Below, piece by piece: positions 45,889-54,810 of a stretch of DNA of 64,000 nucleotides (position 1 is the stretch's first letter; every line of letters begins with the position of its first letter). The notes beneath the pieces are model-generated. The model ran no database searches. It had not been told where the DNA came from and worked only from the letters and a program-made list of their open reading frames with translations. The stretch comes from JAICWP01 sp035252015 (GTDB lineage Bacteria > Acidobacteriota > Terriglobia > Terriglobales > Acidobacteriaceae). Location: the NCBI GenBank assembly GCA_035252015.1, contig DATFDP010000228.1, positions 4,794 to 68,793 of the forward strand, in the 5' to 3' direction. The position numbers and the translations under genes are program-made.

Positions 45889-48398
45889 GAGACCTCCGAA
45901 TCCAACACTTCCCGCACCTTGCAGGCCAGCGCATCCAGGCTGAAGGGTTTCTGCAGAAAAGCGGTGCCGGGATCGAGCACCCCGTGGTGCACGATGGCGT
46001 CTTCGGTGTAGCCGGAGAGGTAAAGCACGCGCATGCCGGGGCGGCTCCCGGCCATGCGTTTAGCCAATTCTCGCCCGCTCATGCCGGGCATGACCACATC
46101 GCTGATCAGCAGGTCAATGTGGCAGTTGGCCGGGGCGGCCAGGGCCAGCGCTTCCTGGCCATTGCCCGCCACCAGCACGTTATAGCCCTGCGCTTTCAGA
46201 GCCTCGGCAATCAACTCGCGCACCGATTCTTCATCCTCCACCAGCAGGATGCTCTCGGAGCCCCGTAGTCCAATTCGCGCCTGCCGTTCAGGCACGCTGT
46301 CTGCGGCGGCTTCATCCACGCGCGGCAGGTAAATCTTGAAGCTGGTGCCCCTCCCGAGTTCGCTGTAGGCGAAAACATAGCCTCCGCTCTGCTTCACGAT
46401 GCCATATACCGTGGAGAGCCCCAGCCCGGTGCCCTTGCCTTTTTCCTTGGTGGTAAAGAAGGGCTCAAATATACGTAACTGGGTTTCCGCATCCATGCCG
46501 CAGCCGGTGTCGCTCACGGCCAGCATCACGTAGCGGCCTGGCTTCACGTTGGCATGAGCGCGCTGATAATTGTCGTCCAGGTCTGCGTTTCGGGTTTCGA
46601 TAATCAGCTTTCCCCCGCTGGGCATGGCATCGCGCGCATTGACCGCCAGATTCATGACCACCTGCTCCACTTGCCCGGGATCGGCCTCGGTATGGCCCAG
46701 TTGGGGATCGCGCGTGACCACAACCTCAATATCCTCGCCAATCAGCGGCCGCAACAGCTTGCTGATATCGGCCACCACCGCGTTTAGATCAATTACCTTG
46801 AGCTCGAGTACCTGCTTGCGTCCGAAGGCCAGCAACTGGCGGGTCAGAGTGGCGGCCCGCTGAGTTGCCTCCTGGATTGCCTCCGCCTTCTGGCGTCGCG
46901 GATCGGCCATTCCCAACTGGTTGAGCAGCACGTAGGTGTAGCCGCTGATCACCATCAGCAGGTTGTTGAAATCGTGCGCCACGCCGCCGGCCAGCCGTCC
47001 CACCGCTTCCATCTTCTGCGCCTGGCGGAACTGGTCTTCCAGAATGTGACGCTCGGTGACGTCTTCGGCGATAATCTCCAGCACCTCCTCTTCGCCTTCC
47101 TGGTTCACCGCCCGCCCGCTCAGCCGCACCGTGATGGCTTTGCCATCCTTGCGCTTCCACTTCACTTCCAGGTTGTCCAGGCACGAATGGCGCTCGTACT
47201 CGCGGCGCAGCCGCAGCCGGTCTTCCTCCCGTACATAAATGTCCGTCTTCGGATCGAGCGCCCGCACCTCTGCGGCCGAATCGTAGCCCAGCATGGAAAT
47301 CAGCGCCGGGTTCACGTCCAGAAACTTTCCTTCCAGCGTGGAGCGGTAAATGCCGTACACCGCACTCTGCACCAGCGAGCGGTATCGCGCTTCGGAAGCC
47401 CGCAGCGCCTGCTCGTGGCGTTTGTGCTCGATGGCGGAGGCGACGTGCTGCGAGACGAAGGTCAAAATTTCCTTCTCTTTGGTCCCGAAACGCACATCTT
47501 CGCTGTAGCTTTGGACCACTAGCACGCCAATGGTCGTGTTGCCCGTCTTCAGCGGCACGCCCAGCCAGTCCAGCGATGGCGCCCCGATGCACTCCGCCTC
47601 GCCACGGCGCACCATCTTGTCAAATACCGCGGGCGTAGCCAGCAGGGGTTCTCCTGAGCGCAGCACGTATTCCGTCAGCCCCTTGCCCAGCGGCTTGGGC
47701 GCCGGCGGGGGGTCAATTTCGTCCACGAAGTACGGGAAACTCAGCAGCTTGCTCTCCCGGTCATAAAGCGCGATGTAAAAATTCCGAGCGCATGTCAGTT
47801 CGCCCACGATGCCGTGGATGGCAGCATAGAAGTCTTGCAAATCCCCGGCTGAACTGGTGATTTTGGCGATTCGGTACAGCGCTGACTGGAGCGCCTCTGC
47901 CTGCTTGCGCTCGCTAATGTCGCGGAAAATGGCATAAACAGCGATGTGCCCGCCCCGAACCTTCACCGGCATGCCCACGATGGAAACGTCTACCACCGTG
48001 CCGTCTTTGCGCATGCGCTTGCTTTCCAGGCTGATCTTCTGGCCTTTGGTAATGGCGGAGTGGATGAAATCAACCTCGGCGTCCAGCCCCGGCGGCACCA
48101 CAATTTCACCCAGCGTCTTGCCCTGCGCCTCGTCCCGGGTGTAGCCAAACATGCGGGTGAACTCGGCGTTGACTTGGGTAACGTGGAAGGAGGGGTCGAG
48201 GATGGCGATGGCTTCGGGCGCGCTCTGGAAAAGCTGCTCCAGGTAGGCTTTCTGCACCTGCAGGTCGGCTTCCGGCTGCAGGGTGCACACCCCCGCGGCG
48301 CTGTCACCATTCCTCGGCGGCAGAGCGTTTACTGAACTGTGCGCCACGGATTTGGTACGGTTTTTTCTTTGCGCGGGGCGGGTGATTTTTTCACCCAT
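45873..48398 (-). CDS. Hybrid histidine kinase PAS-GAF-PAS-HisKA-HATPase-REC
   Basis: The 841-residue soluble protein has, in order: PAS (about 60-175, AYLEQLFQSAPEAIAIL), GAF (about 190-340), PAS (about 350-470, RYRSLVQSAVYGIYRST), HisKA with H-box AHDFNNLLMVISGY, HATPase_c (DTGCGMD, GKGTGLGLSTV) and a C-terminal receiver with phospho-Asp in LLISDVVMPGM. The internal receiver suggests a phosphorelay to an Hpt protein or feedback control. The start at 48398 has GGAGG nine bases upstream; the open frame continues far upstream without domains. Its stop lies in the word repeat. Confidence 0.9.
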   Translation of the reverse strand: MGEKITRPAQRKNRTKSVAHSSVNALPPRNGDSAAGVCTLQPEADLQVQKAYLEQLFQSAPEAIAILDPSFHVTQVNAEFTRMFGYTRDEAQGKTLGEIVVPPGLDAEVDFIHSAITKGQKISLESKRMRKDGTVVDVSIVGMPVKVRGGHIAVYAIFRDISERKQAEALQSALYRIAKITSSAGDLQDFYAAIHGIVGELTCARNFYIALYDRESKLLSFPYFVDEIDPPPAPKPLGKGLTEYVLRSGEPLLATPAVFDKMVRRGEAECIGAPSLDWLGVPLKTGNTTIGVLVVQSYSEDVRFGTKEKEILTFVSQHVASAIEHKRHEQALRASEARYRSLVQSAVYGIYRSTLEGKFLDVNPALISMLGYDSAAEVRALDPKTDIYVREEDRLRLRREYERHSCLDNLEVKWKRKDGKAITVRLSGRAVNQEGEEEVLEIIAEDVTERHILEDQFRQAQKMEAVGRLAGGVAHDFNNLLMVISGYTYVLLNQLGMADPRRQKAEAIQEATQRAATLTRQLLAFGRKQVLELKVIDLNAVVADISKLLRPLIGEDIEVVVTRDPQLGHTEADPGQVEQVVMNLAVNARDAMPSGGKLIIETRNADLDDNYQRAHANVKPGRYVMLAVSDTGCGMDAETQLRIFEPFFTTKEKGKGTGLGLSTVYGIVKQSGGYVFAYSELGRGTSFKIYLPRVDEAAADSVPERQARIGLRGSESILLVEDEESVRELIAEALKAQGYNVLVAGNGQEALALAAPANCHIDLLISDVVMPGMSGRELAKRMAGSRPGMRVLYLSGYTEDAIVHHGVLDPGTAFLQKPFSLDALACKVREVLDSEVSVAST

Positions 48399-48653
48399 GG
48401 GAGATGCCCTCCGGGTCGCCAAGCCAAACCCGATGGTAAGGTCAACCTGTGTTATCAGAAAGTTACGCTCGTAATAGGTGGTTCTCCCCACAGCGGAGAT
48501 GGTGGCTGCCGAACCGCGCTCGCTCGCCGCAGCGCATAAGGAAGCGAACGCAGGGTGCAAATGCGAGCGCGGAGTGGTTGCGAGCAGCAGTGGTTTAAGC
48601 ACAGACATCCAAACCGGGGTCGCGCGTAAAATTGAGGTGTTCGGGAGGCGCTT

Positions 48654-49070
48654 ATGAAGGCGGAGCCGAAGCTCAATCAGGATATGACAGCCATCATCCA
48701 CAAAACTGGCGAGGATTGGGCTCGCTACTGGAACTCGCGGCAGCCGGACAAGTTGGCGCAGCTGTACGCGGAAGATGCCGTGTACCTGCCCCCGCATCAC
48801 CCTGCCGTGCACGGCCGTCAGGCCATTCGCGAATACCTGAGCCGGCCCCTGCACCACGCCTACACTGACCTGAAATTCGAAGTCACCTACATCAAGCAGA
48901 CCGGCGACCTGGCATTCGATGTGGGTACCTACTCCATGAAAGTACCCAAAGAAGGCGGCGGACAGCGGCCCGACAAGGGCAAATACCTTACCGTGTGGAG
49001 AAAACATTCCGGCGGCGATTGGCACATCGTAGCCGACTCCTGGTCGAGCGATTTGGCCCATAACCAGTAG
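48654..49070 (+). CDS. SnoaL/NTF2-like protein (DUF4440)
   Basis: The 138-residue protein has the NTF2-like cone fold pattern: helix WARYWNSRQPDKLAQLYAEDAVYLPPHHPAVHGRQAIREYL followed by strands (LKFEVTYIKQTGDLAFDVGTYSM...GKYLTVWRKHSGGDWHIVADSW). DUF4440 members are ketosteroid-isomerase-like; the reaction is unknown. GGGAGG lies at good spacing before the ATG. It is divergent from the hybrid kinase with a ~255-base gap. Confidence 0.85.
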   Translation: MKAEPKLNQDMTAIIHKTGEDWARYWNSRQPDKLAQLYAEDAVYLPPHHPAVHGRQAIREYLSRPLHHAYTDLKFEVTYIKQTGDLAFDVGTYSMKVPKEGGGQRPDKGKYLTVWRKHSGGDWHIVADSWSSDLAHNQ

Positions 49071-49277
49071 TCAGGAGTCAGTAGTCAGCGGGTTTGGATT
49101 ACGGCTCCCAGCGATTGCTTAAAGTACTAGATCCAATCAAGCCTTGCTAAATCCAACTATGCCTTGTCATCCTGAGAGAGCGCGAACCGAGCATGGCAAG
49201 GCAACGCGACCGAAGGACCTATGCATTTTCCCGTTGCGCCAGGTTCGGTTTGCCATTTGCCTTGCCTGACTCCTGAC
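49070..49277. repeat. Word repeat (GTCAGGAGTCAG) flanking another element
   Basis: GTCAGGAGTCAG (49070-49081) has its exact 12-base complement CTGACTCCTGAC at 49266-49277. Between them lies a GTCATCCTGAG...GGACCT element (about 49166-49230). The left arm starts on the last base of the DUF4440 stop codon. Confidence 0.7.
49166..49230. repeat. GTCATCCTGAG...GGACCT element, copy 1
   Basis: The first 11 bases GTCATCCTGAG and the end CCGAAGGACCTATG match copy 2 at 62875-62940. It sits within the arms of a word repeat between the DUF4440 and osmC genes. Confidence 0.6.
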
Positions 49278-49352
49278 TCCTCTTTGCCGAACTCAACACG
49301 CTCCTAATACAATGTCCAGTTTGCACTTATATCTTGACGCGAGGAGAACGGA

Positions 49353-49775
49353 ATGCAACGCAAAGCCAGTGCGGAGTGGAAAGGCAGTTTGAAGGAAGGC
49401 TCGGGAAGTGTTTCCTCCAGCAGCGGAGTGTTTTCCAAAACGCCATTTTCTTTTGGAACGCGATTTGGCGACCAGCCAGGCACCAACCCCGAGGAACTGA
49501 TCGCGGCGGCGCATGCCGGCTGCTTTTCCATGGCGCTTTCGGCGCAGTTGGGCACCGCCAACCTGACGCCGGAGAGCATCAGGACCAATGCCACGCTGAC
49601 TCTGGAAAAGCTCGACTCGGGTTGGACCATTACTGCGGTTCACCTGGATGTGGTCGGCAAGGTTCCCAAGGCGGATGCGGCCACCTTCCAGAAGCTGGCG
49701 GACGCGGCCAAGACGGGCTGCCCGGTTTCCAAAGTGCTGAATGCCAAGATCACGATGAATGCGAAGCTCGAGTAA
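49353..49775 (+). CDS. osmC: OsmC family peroxiredoxin-like protein
   Basis: The 140-residue protein matches OsmC: N-terminal MQRKASAEWKGSLKEGSG, active-site Cys57 in HAGCFSMAL and the second Cys123 in KTGCPVSKVL, with the GTNPEELIAAAHA motif. It reduces organic hydroperoxides using the Cys pair. GAGGAGAA precedes the ATG. MsrB follows 78 bases later on the same strand, so the two form an oxidative-repair pair, although a word-repeat hairpin separates them. Confidence 0.93.
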   Translation: MQRKASAEWKGSLKEGSGSVSSSSGVFSKTPFSFGTRFGDQPGTNPEELIAAAHAGCFSMALSAQLGTANLTPESIRTNATLTLEKLDSGWTITAVHLDVVGKVPKADAATFQKLADAAKTGCPVSKVLNAKITMNAKLE

Positions 49776-49782
49776 TCAGGGT

Positions 49783-49838
49783 TCAGGACTCAGTGGTCAG
49801 CAGGTTGGGTTCGACTGACTCCGATAACTGACTCCTGA
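49783..49838. repeat. Word repeat, GTCAGGAGTCAG type
   Basis: TCAGGACTCAG (49783-49793) pairs with CTGACTCCTGA (49828-49838) with one mismatch, in the osmC-msrB gap. The wording is the same as the 49070-49277 arms. Confidence 0.55.
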
Positions 49839-49853
49839 CTCCTCTTTGGTCAA

Positions 49854-50249
49854 ATGACCGAGAAAATAACCAAATCCGACGCCGAATGGCGCCAGCAGCT
49901 CTCGCCGGAGGAGTACAACGTCACGCGGCAGAAAGGCACGGAGCCGGCTTTCAGCGGGCGCTACTGGAACTCCAAGGAGCACGGCACCTACAAATGTGTG
50001 TGCTGCGGTGAGTCCCTATTCAGCTCCGATACGAAGTACGAGTCAGGCACCGGCTGGCCCAGCTTCTGGCAGCCCCTGCAGCAAGACCGGGTCGAGGCGC
50101 GAACCGACCGCAGCCACGGCATGGTCCGCGTCGAGGCACTTTGCGCCCGCTGTGGCGCGCATTTAGGGCATGTGTTCGAAGATGGACCCGCGCCCACCGG
50201 CCTGCGCTACTGCATGAACTCCGCCGCCCTCAAACTCGAGAAAGACTGA
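49854..50249 (+). CDS. msrB: Peptide-methionine (R)-S-oxide reductase
   Basis: The 131-residue enzyme reduces methionine-R-sulfoxide in proteins. Zinc is bound by two CxxC pairs (Cys48/Cys51 in CVCC and Cys97/Cys100 in CARC), and the catalytic Cys120 lies in RYCMNSAAL. The SGTGWPSFWQP and SHGMVRVEALCARCGAHLGHVF motifs are canonical. The usual resolving Cys position carries Ser/Thr, so it probably uses thioredoxin directly or another Cys. It converges with tdh; a word-repeat hairpin fills the gap. Confidence 0.95.
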   Translation: MTEKITKSDAEWRQQLSPEEYNVTRQKGTEPAFSGRYWNSKEHGTYKCVCCGESLFSSDTKYESGTGWPSFWQPLQQDRVEARTDRSHGMVRVEALCARCGAHLGHVFEDGPAPTGLRYCMNSAALKLEKD

Positions 50250-50301
50250 TTTAGGACACAGAGAGCACCGAGCAAAGCCAAAACAAGTAGTTAGTGGGTT
50301 G

Positions 50302-50368
50302 GTAGCTAGTAGTTGTGTGGTTAGCTTTCGATGTGCCTGCTAACCACTGACCGCCAACTACCAGCTAC
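50302..50368. repeat. Word-repeat hairpin between convergent msrB and tdh
   Basis: The inner stem GTGGTTAGC (50317-50325) pairs perfectly with GCTAACCAC (50339-50347). The outer stem of 14 bases (50302-50315 with 50355-50368) has one mismatch. The whole forms a strong composite stem-loop in the convergent gap, with no T tract. Confidence 0.75.
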
Positions 50369-50378
50369 TGGGTTGTGG

Positions 50379-51431
50379 TTATTTCACGCCATTCGGATAA
50401 AGCAGAATCTTGCTGTCCTCGCCCGTACGCAGCCGCTCCATGCCCTTGCTGAAATCCTTCATGGACATGCGATCGGTGATCACGGGGTGAAGATCGAGCT
50501 TGCCGGCCTTGAGCAGCGCAGTCATCTGGTACCAGGTCTGGTACATACGCCGGCCATTGATGCCCTGGATGGTGATGCCTTTAAAAATAATGTCTTCGGA
50601 GAAGTTCAGCGCGATGGGTTTGGAGGTCAGGCCAAGAAGAGAAATGCGGCCGCCGCGGCGCACGATGTTGAAAGCTGTTCGAATGGCGTCGGGGTGGCCC
50701 GCCATTTCCAGCACCACATCCACACCAAGGCCGCCGGTGTGGTCCATCACAAATGTTCGCACGTCCTCGGTTTTGGGATCGAGAACGTAATCTGCCTTCA
50801 TTTGCTGGGCGATTTTCCGCCGGTATTGGTTGGTCTCGATGGCATACACCGCGGTGGCGCCAACGGCGCGGGCCACCGCGATGGCGAACAGGCCAATGGG
50901 GCCGCACCCGGTAATGGCCACGGTTTTGGCCGCGATTTCCCCCGCCAGCACGGTGTGTACCGCGTTGCCCAGCGGATCGAGAATGGAGGCATACTCCTGG
51001 GGAATCTCGGGATCCAGCTTCCAGATGTTGGATTCGGGGATGCGCACGTACTCGGCGAAGGCGCCATTGTCGTCCACGCCGATAATCCTCACGAACTGGC
51101 AGATGTGAGCTTCGCCGGTGCGGCATTGCAGGCACTTGCCACAGGCCACGTGCATTTCCGCGGAAACGAAATCGCCTTCCTTGACGCTGGTAACCTCGGC
51201 GCCCACCGCCGCCACGACGCCGCAGAATTCGTGCCCGGGAATCAGCGGCGGATGGATCCGGCGCTGGGCCCAGGGGTCCCAGTTGTAGATGTGAAGGTCG
51301 GTGCCGCAGACGGAGGCGACCTTTACCTTGACCAGAACGTCCGTCAGGCCGATCTTGGGGACGGCAACATCACGTACTTCCGCGCCCGGCTTCGGCTCGG
51401 GCTTAACCACGGCCAGCATGGTTTCAGCCAT
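50379..51431 (-). CDS. tdh: L-threonine 3-dehydrogenase
   Basis: The 350-residue zinc MDR dehydrogenase oxidises L-threonine with NAD+ to 2-amino-3-ketobutyrate. Catalytic zinc ligands are Cys42 (VCGTDLHIY) and His67/Glu68 (GHEF); structural zinc is bound by Cys97, Cys100, Cys103 and Cys111. The NAD motif is GCGPIG (about 174-179), and the family segment NGRRMYQTWYQM is diagnostic for Tdh. Its partner enzyme Kbl lies at 55699-56916 rather than adjacent. The start MAETML at 51431 matches the usual length. Confidence 0.93.
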   Translation of the reverse strand: MAETMLAVVKPEPKPGAEVRDVAVPKIGLTDVLVKVKVASVCGTDLHIYNWDPWAQRRIHPPLIPGHEFCGVVAAVGAEVTSVKEGDFVSAEMHVACGKCLQCRTGEAHICQFVRIIGVDDNGAFAEYVRIPESNIWKLDPEIPQEYASILDPLGNAVHTVLAGEIAAKTVAITGCGPIGLFAIAVARAVGATAVYAIETNQYRRKIAQQMKADYVLDPKTEDVRTFVMDHTGGLGVDVVLEMAGHPDAIRTAFNIVRRGGRISLLGLTSKPIALNFSEDIIFKGITIQGINGRRMYQTWYQMTALLKAGKLDLHPVITDRMSMKDFSKGMERLRTGEDSKILLYPNGVK

Positions 51432-51553
51432 TCAGGTGTCTCACCTTCCGTTCCTGGGCGCCGGGGGTGCGGAGTGCAGCAGGAAACTCCTGATTCTAAC
51501 ATTCGTGTGGAACTCGGTTATGTGCTCCCCGGGTCACCATGGGCCAGGGCAGG

Positions 51554-52072
51554 TCAAGCTTTGTATTTCTCCTGCCCGGGCTTGGGCACGCTCAGCGACT
51601 TCCACCGCGGACCGCACAAGTGCTTCGCCAGATAGGCGATCTGCCCGATGTGATAGGCATAGTGCAGCGAAGCCACGTTCAGTGCCTTCAGCACGGAATA
51701 AGGCTCGCTGCGAATGGTAACGGTGTGCTCCACATTTTGTGGTCGCAGTTCCTCCAGGCTGCGGAATAAAATCGCCCAACTCTCCTCCCAGGAGCGCATG
51801 AATTGGGCGCGGGTGGCGCCGCTTGCGTCTTCGAACTCCTGCTCGCGATGGCGGTCGGGTTTCTCTCCGTCGCTGGTCAGGAAGTCCGTGAAGCGCGAGC
51901 GCAGGTTGCCGGCTATGTGCTTGACTAGCAGGGCGCAGCTCAGCGATTCCGCGTCGGGCTTGCGAAAGAATTCTTCGTCGCTGATCTGTGCCAGCGCGCC
52001 TTCGGCAAGCTTTTTGTAGGCGCGCAACGCGCGTTTCTCCTCTGAGAGATAAGCCGAAGATATGTCGCTCAT
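51554..52072 (-). CDS. DinB-like protein, DUF1572
   Basis: The 172-residue protein has a four-helix DinB-like fold with candidate metal ligands His52 (VKHIAGN), His137 and His141 (LHYAYHIGQIAYL). DUF1572 proteins are small, metal-dependent enzymes of the DinB/YfiT type, possibly thiol-transferases with bacillithiol or glutathione. The role here is unknown. It is divergent from the downstream PilZ gene with a 68-base gap. Confidence 0.85.
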   Translation of the reverse strand: MSDISSAYLSEEKRALRAYKKLAEGALAQISDEEFFRKPDAESLSCALLVKHIAGNLRSRFTDFLTSDGEKPDRHREQEFEDASGATRAQFMRSWEESWAILFRSLEELRPQNVEHTVTIRSEPYSVLKALNVASLHYAYHIGQIAYLAKHLCGPRWKSLSVPKPGQEKYKA

Positions 52073-52140
52073 ATGGGTATTTTAGCGGGACCCTCCCGGC
52101 GGCGGACGCCTTTCGTAACTTGTGAGCCCGGGTAGTCGCC

Positions 52141-52476
52141 GTGATTAAATCTTTACAAGTGGATAAAAGGCCCGCAACCCGCTACGACTTCCGCTGCGAG
52201 GCGCAGTTCTGCAAACGCGGCAGCAACGCTCCTCTGCGCGGCTTCCTCAGCGACATCAGCCTGACCGGCTGCTATTTCGAGAGCATCACCCCCGAACCAG
52301 TCGGCACTCCGGTGGAAGTTATATTTCAAGCAGCCGGAGCGCCCGTGCGATTATCCGGCGTGGTGCGGGTTGTCCACCCCAGCATGGGCATGGGCATTGA
52401 GTTTGCCAATCTTTCCCCAGACGGCGCCAAGGCGCTGCAGGGCTTGGTCAAGGCGCAGGCCGCCGGCGCATCGTAA
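52141..52476 (+). CDS. Single-domain PilZ protein
   Basis: The 111-residue protein is one PilZ domain: RPATRYDFRC supplies the RxxxR motif and SDISLTGCYF supplies DxSxxG. The sheet ends in MGIEFANLSPDG, close to the 4517-4822 paralog. It starts at GTG 52141. It binds cyclic di-GMP by family knowledge. It is the third single PilZ protein of this window, and a word-repeat hairpin follows it. Confidence 0.85.
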   Translation: MIKSLQVDKRPATRYDFRCEAQFCKRGSNAPLRGFLSDISLTGCYFESITPEPVGTPVEVIFQAAGAPVRLSGVVRVVHPSMGMGIEFANLSPDGAKALQGLVKAQAAGAS

Positions 52477-52548
52477 ACCCGCAGCGCATCGCGACATTCC
52501 TCACGAGAAACGTTACTGTTACGCCTCCAAAAATAGTAAACGGTAACT

Positions 52549-52596
52549 GGTAGCTAGCAGTTGGTCATATCCGCCCACCACCAACTACACACTACC
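52549..52596. repeat. Word-repeat hairpin, GGTAGTTGGT type
   Basis: GGTAGCTAGCAGTTGGT (52549-52565) pairs with the 17-base ACCAACTACACACTACC (52580-52596): the seven inner bases (AGTTGGT) and five outer bases match exactly. The word ACTACCAACTACG continues to about 52612. It lies between the convergent PilZ and ABM genes. Confidence 0.65.
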
Positions 52597-52705
52597 AACT
52601 ACGAACTACGGGTTTGGGATTCTCTGCCCTCTCTGCGTTGGGCACAGACAAAACGGCCCCAGCGGGGCGAAGGCCGGGGCCGTTTGCGCAGCGAGGGCTC
52701 GCCGT

Positions 52706-53029
52706 TCAAGCCGCCACTGCGGCAATCACATGCTCGGAGATGGTGGTTTCCACCTTGAAGGTGTTCACCACGACCGGCATGATCAGATATGGCTTAATGA
52801 TTTCATTCAGCTTGGTGAAGGTTTCGCGCTCATAGCGCTCGGCATCCGCCTTGGTGTGCCACAAGGTCAGAAAGCAGAACTTCTCCGGTTTGGCGTCGTG
52901 CTCCAGTCCGATGATGTCGGCGAAGCCGGTCTGCCGTTTGAGGATGGGCATGATCTCTTCGCGCATCTTCTTCAGGAATTCAGGCTTCTTTTCCAGCTTC
53001 AGATTGCCTTCCAGCATGCGTGCGAACAT
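52706..53029 (-). CDS. Antibiotic-biosynthesis monooxygenase-like (ABM) protein
   Basis: The 107-residue protein has the small ferredoxin-like ABM fold pattern: helix EFLKKMREEIMPILKRQTGF, strand DIIGLEH, the FCFLTLWHTKADAERYER core and a C-terminal strand. ABM domains dimerise and include heme oxygenases and quinol monooxygenases; no catalytic residue can be fixed. AAGGAG lies before the ATG at 53029. It is monocistronic. Confidence 0.82.
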   Translation of the reverse strand: MFARMLEGNLKLEKKPEFLKKMREEIMPILKRQTGFADIIGLEHDAKPEKFCFLTLWHTKADAERYERETFTKLNEIIKPYLIMPVVVNTFKVETTISEHVIAAVAA

Positions 53030-53270
53030 ATGAAAGCGCTCCTTTGCTATGAAATTGGGACTCCTGATTTAAGCCCGCCTTGGGGCGGGGAAGGGTCAGT
53101 TGCGCCAGATGTTTAGGCTGCTTGTCGGATACAAAAAGCCTAAATCTCGGGAGCTGGGAAGGAGCGATGGCCGGCCAAAAAAAGTTTGCCCTAGGTGCCA
53201 AATTGGGAGTTCGGCAGCCACTATCCAATCAACATCGGGTGTCATCGCGCGCCCCAAAATGACATGCGCG

Positions 53271-54734
53271 TCACGAAGCGTCTGGCGAGGTGACGGCGGA
53301 AGCGCGGGCTTCCACCTGCTTGCTCAATGGCAACCGCACCCACACGCAAGTTCCTTCATGCAGCTTGCTCTCGGCGCGGATGCTGCCGCCGTAAGCCTCC
53401 ACGATTGCTTTGGCGATGGCTAGACCCAGGCCGAAACCACCGGTTTCGCGGGAACGCGAGCGGTCGCCGCGCCGGAAGCGCTCAAAAATGTAGGGCAGGT
53501 CTTCTGGGGCGATGCCGGTGCCCCAATCCTGCACGTTGACGCAGGCATTATCGGCTTCACGCTGCAGTTGCAGCCGCACCACTGAGGCCGGCGGGCTGTG
53601 CTGAATGGCATTCTCCAGCAAATTGACCCACAGCAGTTCCAGGTCGTCGGGATCGGCGTGCACTTCACCGCCACCGCCGTTAGCTACCTGCACCTCCACA
53701 CTTCGCGCTGCGGCCAGGGCTTTTATGCGCGCCACCGCCATCTCGCAGGTGGAGGCCAAGTCCGCGACTTCCAATGTTTGTTGTCCGCCATCAACCGCCT
53801 GCTGTTCCGCGCGCGCCAGGCGCAGCATGCGGTTGAGCAACTCCTCCAGCCGGTCCACATCGCCCATCAGGTCCAGCAGCCCGGCGCGGTACTCGTGCGG
53901 CGAGCGCGGTTTTTGTAGTAGCGACTGGAAGGTGGATTTCAGGATGGCCACCGACGTCTTCAGTTCATGGGCTGCGTCGGCCAGGAACTCGCGCTGCTGC
54001 ACAAAGGCCAGCTCCAGTTTGCCCAGCACGGTCTCGATCGCCTGCGCCAGCGGCGCCAGCTCAGGCGCATCCAGGGCGGATTGGGGTGGGCGGAAGTTCC
54101 AGTTCTTTACCGAAATGGCGGCGGCCTCTCCCGCCAGGTCACGCAGTGGCCACAGTCCCCGGTGGATCGCCCAGGCGGCCAACAAGCCGGTGAGCACCAG
54201 CAGCAGCAGGCTGGCCCCGCCTACCATCAGACCGACCTCATCGGCCCGGCGGGTGATGTCGAGCGTAGGCGCAGCGTAGAACACGTCCACGGCTACGTCC
54301 ACATCCGTGGTCGCGGTATCCGCATCGCGAATGGCGATCTTGCGCAGGATCAGCCCCCGGTAAGGCACTCCATTGGAGATGAAATTCCAGTATTCCTTGC
54401 GCGCTGGTTCGTCCTGCAGGAATGAGGAGCTGAAATTCTTGGAATGGGCCTCGAAGCGCGGCGCCGCGCTCGTGACCTGGTAAATGTCGGGATGCGAAAC
54501 GTCAAAAGGAGGCGGCGCTTCGTCATCGTCGAACAGCAGCCCCGGCTTGCCTTCCGGAGGGTAGTAGACCAGCGCGGCGATAGCCCGGGCCTTGCCCTGC
54601 AGGCTCATGTCGAAGGCAGCCAGCAACTGCCGCCGCGCAAAGGTGATGCCCACCAGCACCAGGCCAAGCGCCAGCATAAGCTGGGCACCGACCACGACGG
54701 CGGTAAGCCGGCCTGTGAGTGAAAAGCGTTTCAT
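53271..54734 (-). CDS. Two-component sensor histidine kinase
   Basis: The 487-residue membrane kinase has a first helix (about 9-31), a periplasmic loop (about 32-165), a second helix (about 168-192), a HAMP-like linker, HisKA with H-box AAHELKTSVAILK, and HATPase_c (NLLENAIQHS, GTGI, GFGLGLA). It is the partner of the OmpR-type regulator upstream on the same strand (gap 76 bases). The periplasmic loop has an acidic stretch (LLFDDDEAPPPFD) that could bind metal or cations, like CzcS/QseC-type kinases. The signal is unknown. Confidence 0.9.
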   Translation of the reverse strand: MKRFSLTGRLTAVVVGAQLMLALGLVLVGITFARRQLLAAFDMSLQGKARAIAALVYYPPEGKPGLLFDDDEAPPPFDVSHPDIYQVTSAAPRFEAHSKNFSSSFLQDEPARKEYWNFISNGVPYRGLILRKIAIRDADTATTDVDVAVDVFYAAPTLDITRRADEVGLMVGGASLLLLVLTGLLAAWAIHRGLWPLRDLAGEAAAISVKNWNFRPPQSALDAPELAPLAQAIETVLGKLELAFVQQREFLADAAHELKTSVAILKSTFQSLLQKPRSPHEYRAGLLDLMGDVDRLEELLNRMLRLARAEQQAVDGGQQTLEVADLASTCEMAVARIKALAAARSVEVQVANGGGGEVHADPDDLELLWVNLLENAIQHSPPASVVRLQLQREADNACVNVQDWGTGIAPEDLPYIFERFRRGDRSRSRETGGFGLGLAIAKAIVEAYGGSIRAESKLHEGTCVWVRLPLSKQVEARASAVTSPDAS

Positions 54735-54742
54735 CTAGGATC

Positions 54743-54791
54743 AGTTTCCAGTTTCAGATTTAAAGTTTCCACCGGTTCGGCTCTGGAAACT
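54743..54791. repeat. Word repeat, GAAACT type
   Basis: AGTTTCCAG (54743-54751) has an exact complement CTGGAAACT at 54783-54791. The sequence continues with GAAACTCGAAAC words up to about 54814. It lies inside the regulator-kinase operon. Confidence 0.6.
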
Positions 54792-54810
54792 CGAAACGTG
54801 AAACTCGAAA

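Noticed and set aside
45800..52612. Intergenic repeats as CRISPR arrays
   Set aside because: The repeat words are short, variable and palindromic, with no regular spacers and no cas genes.
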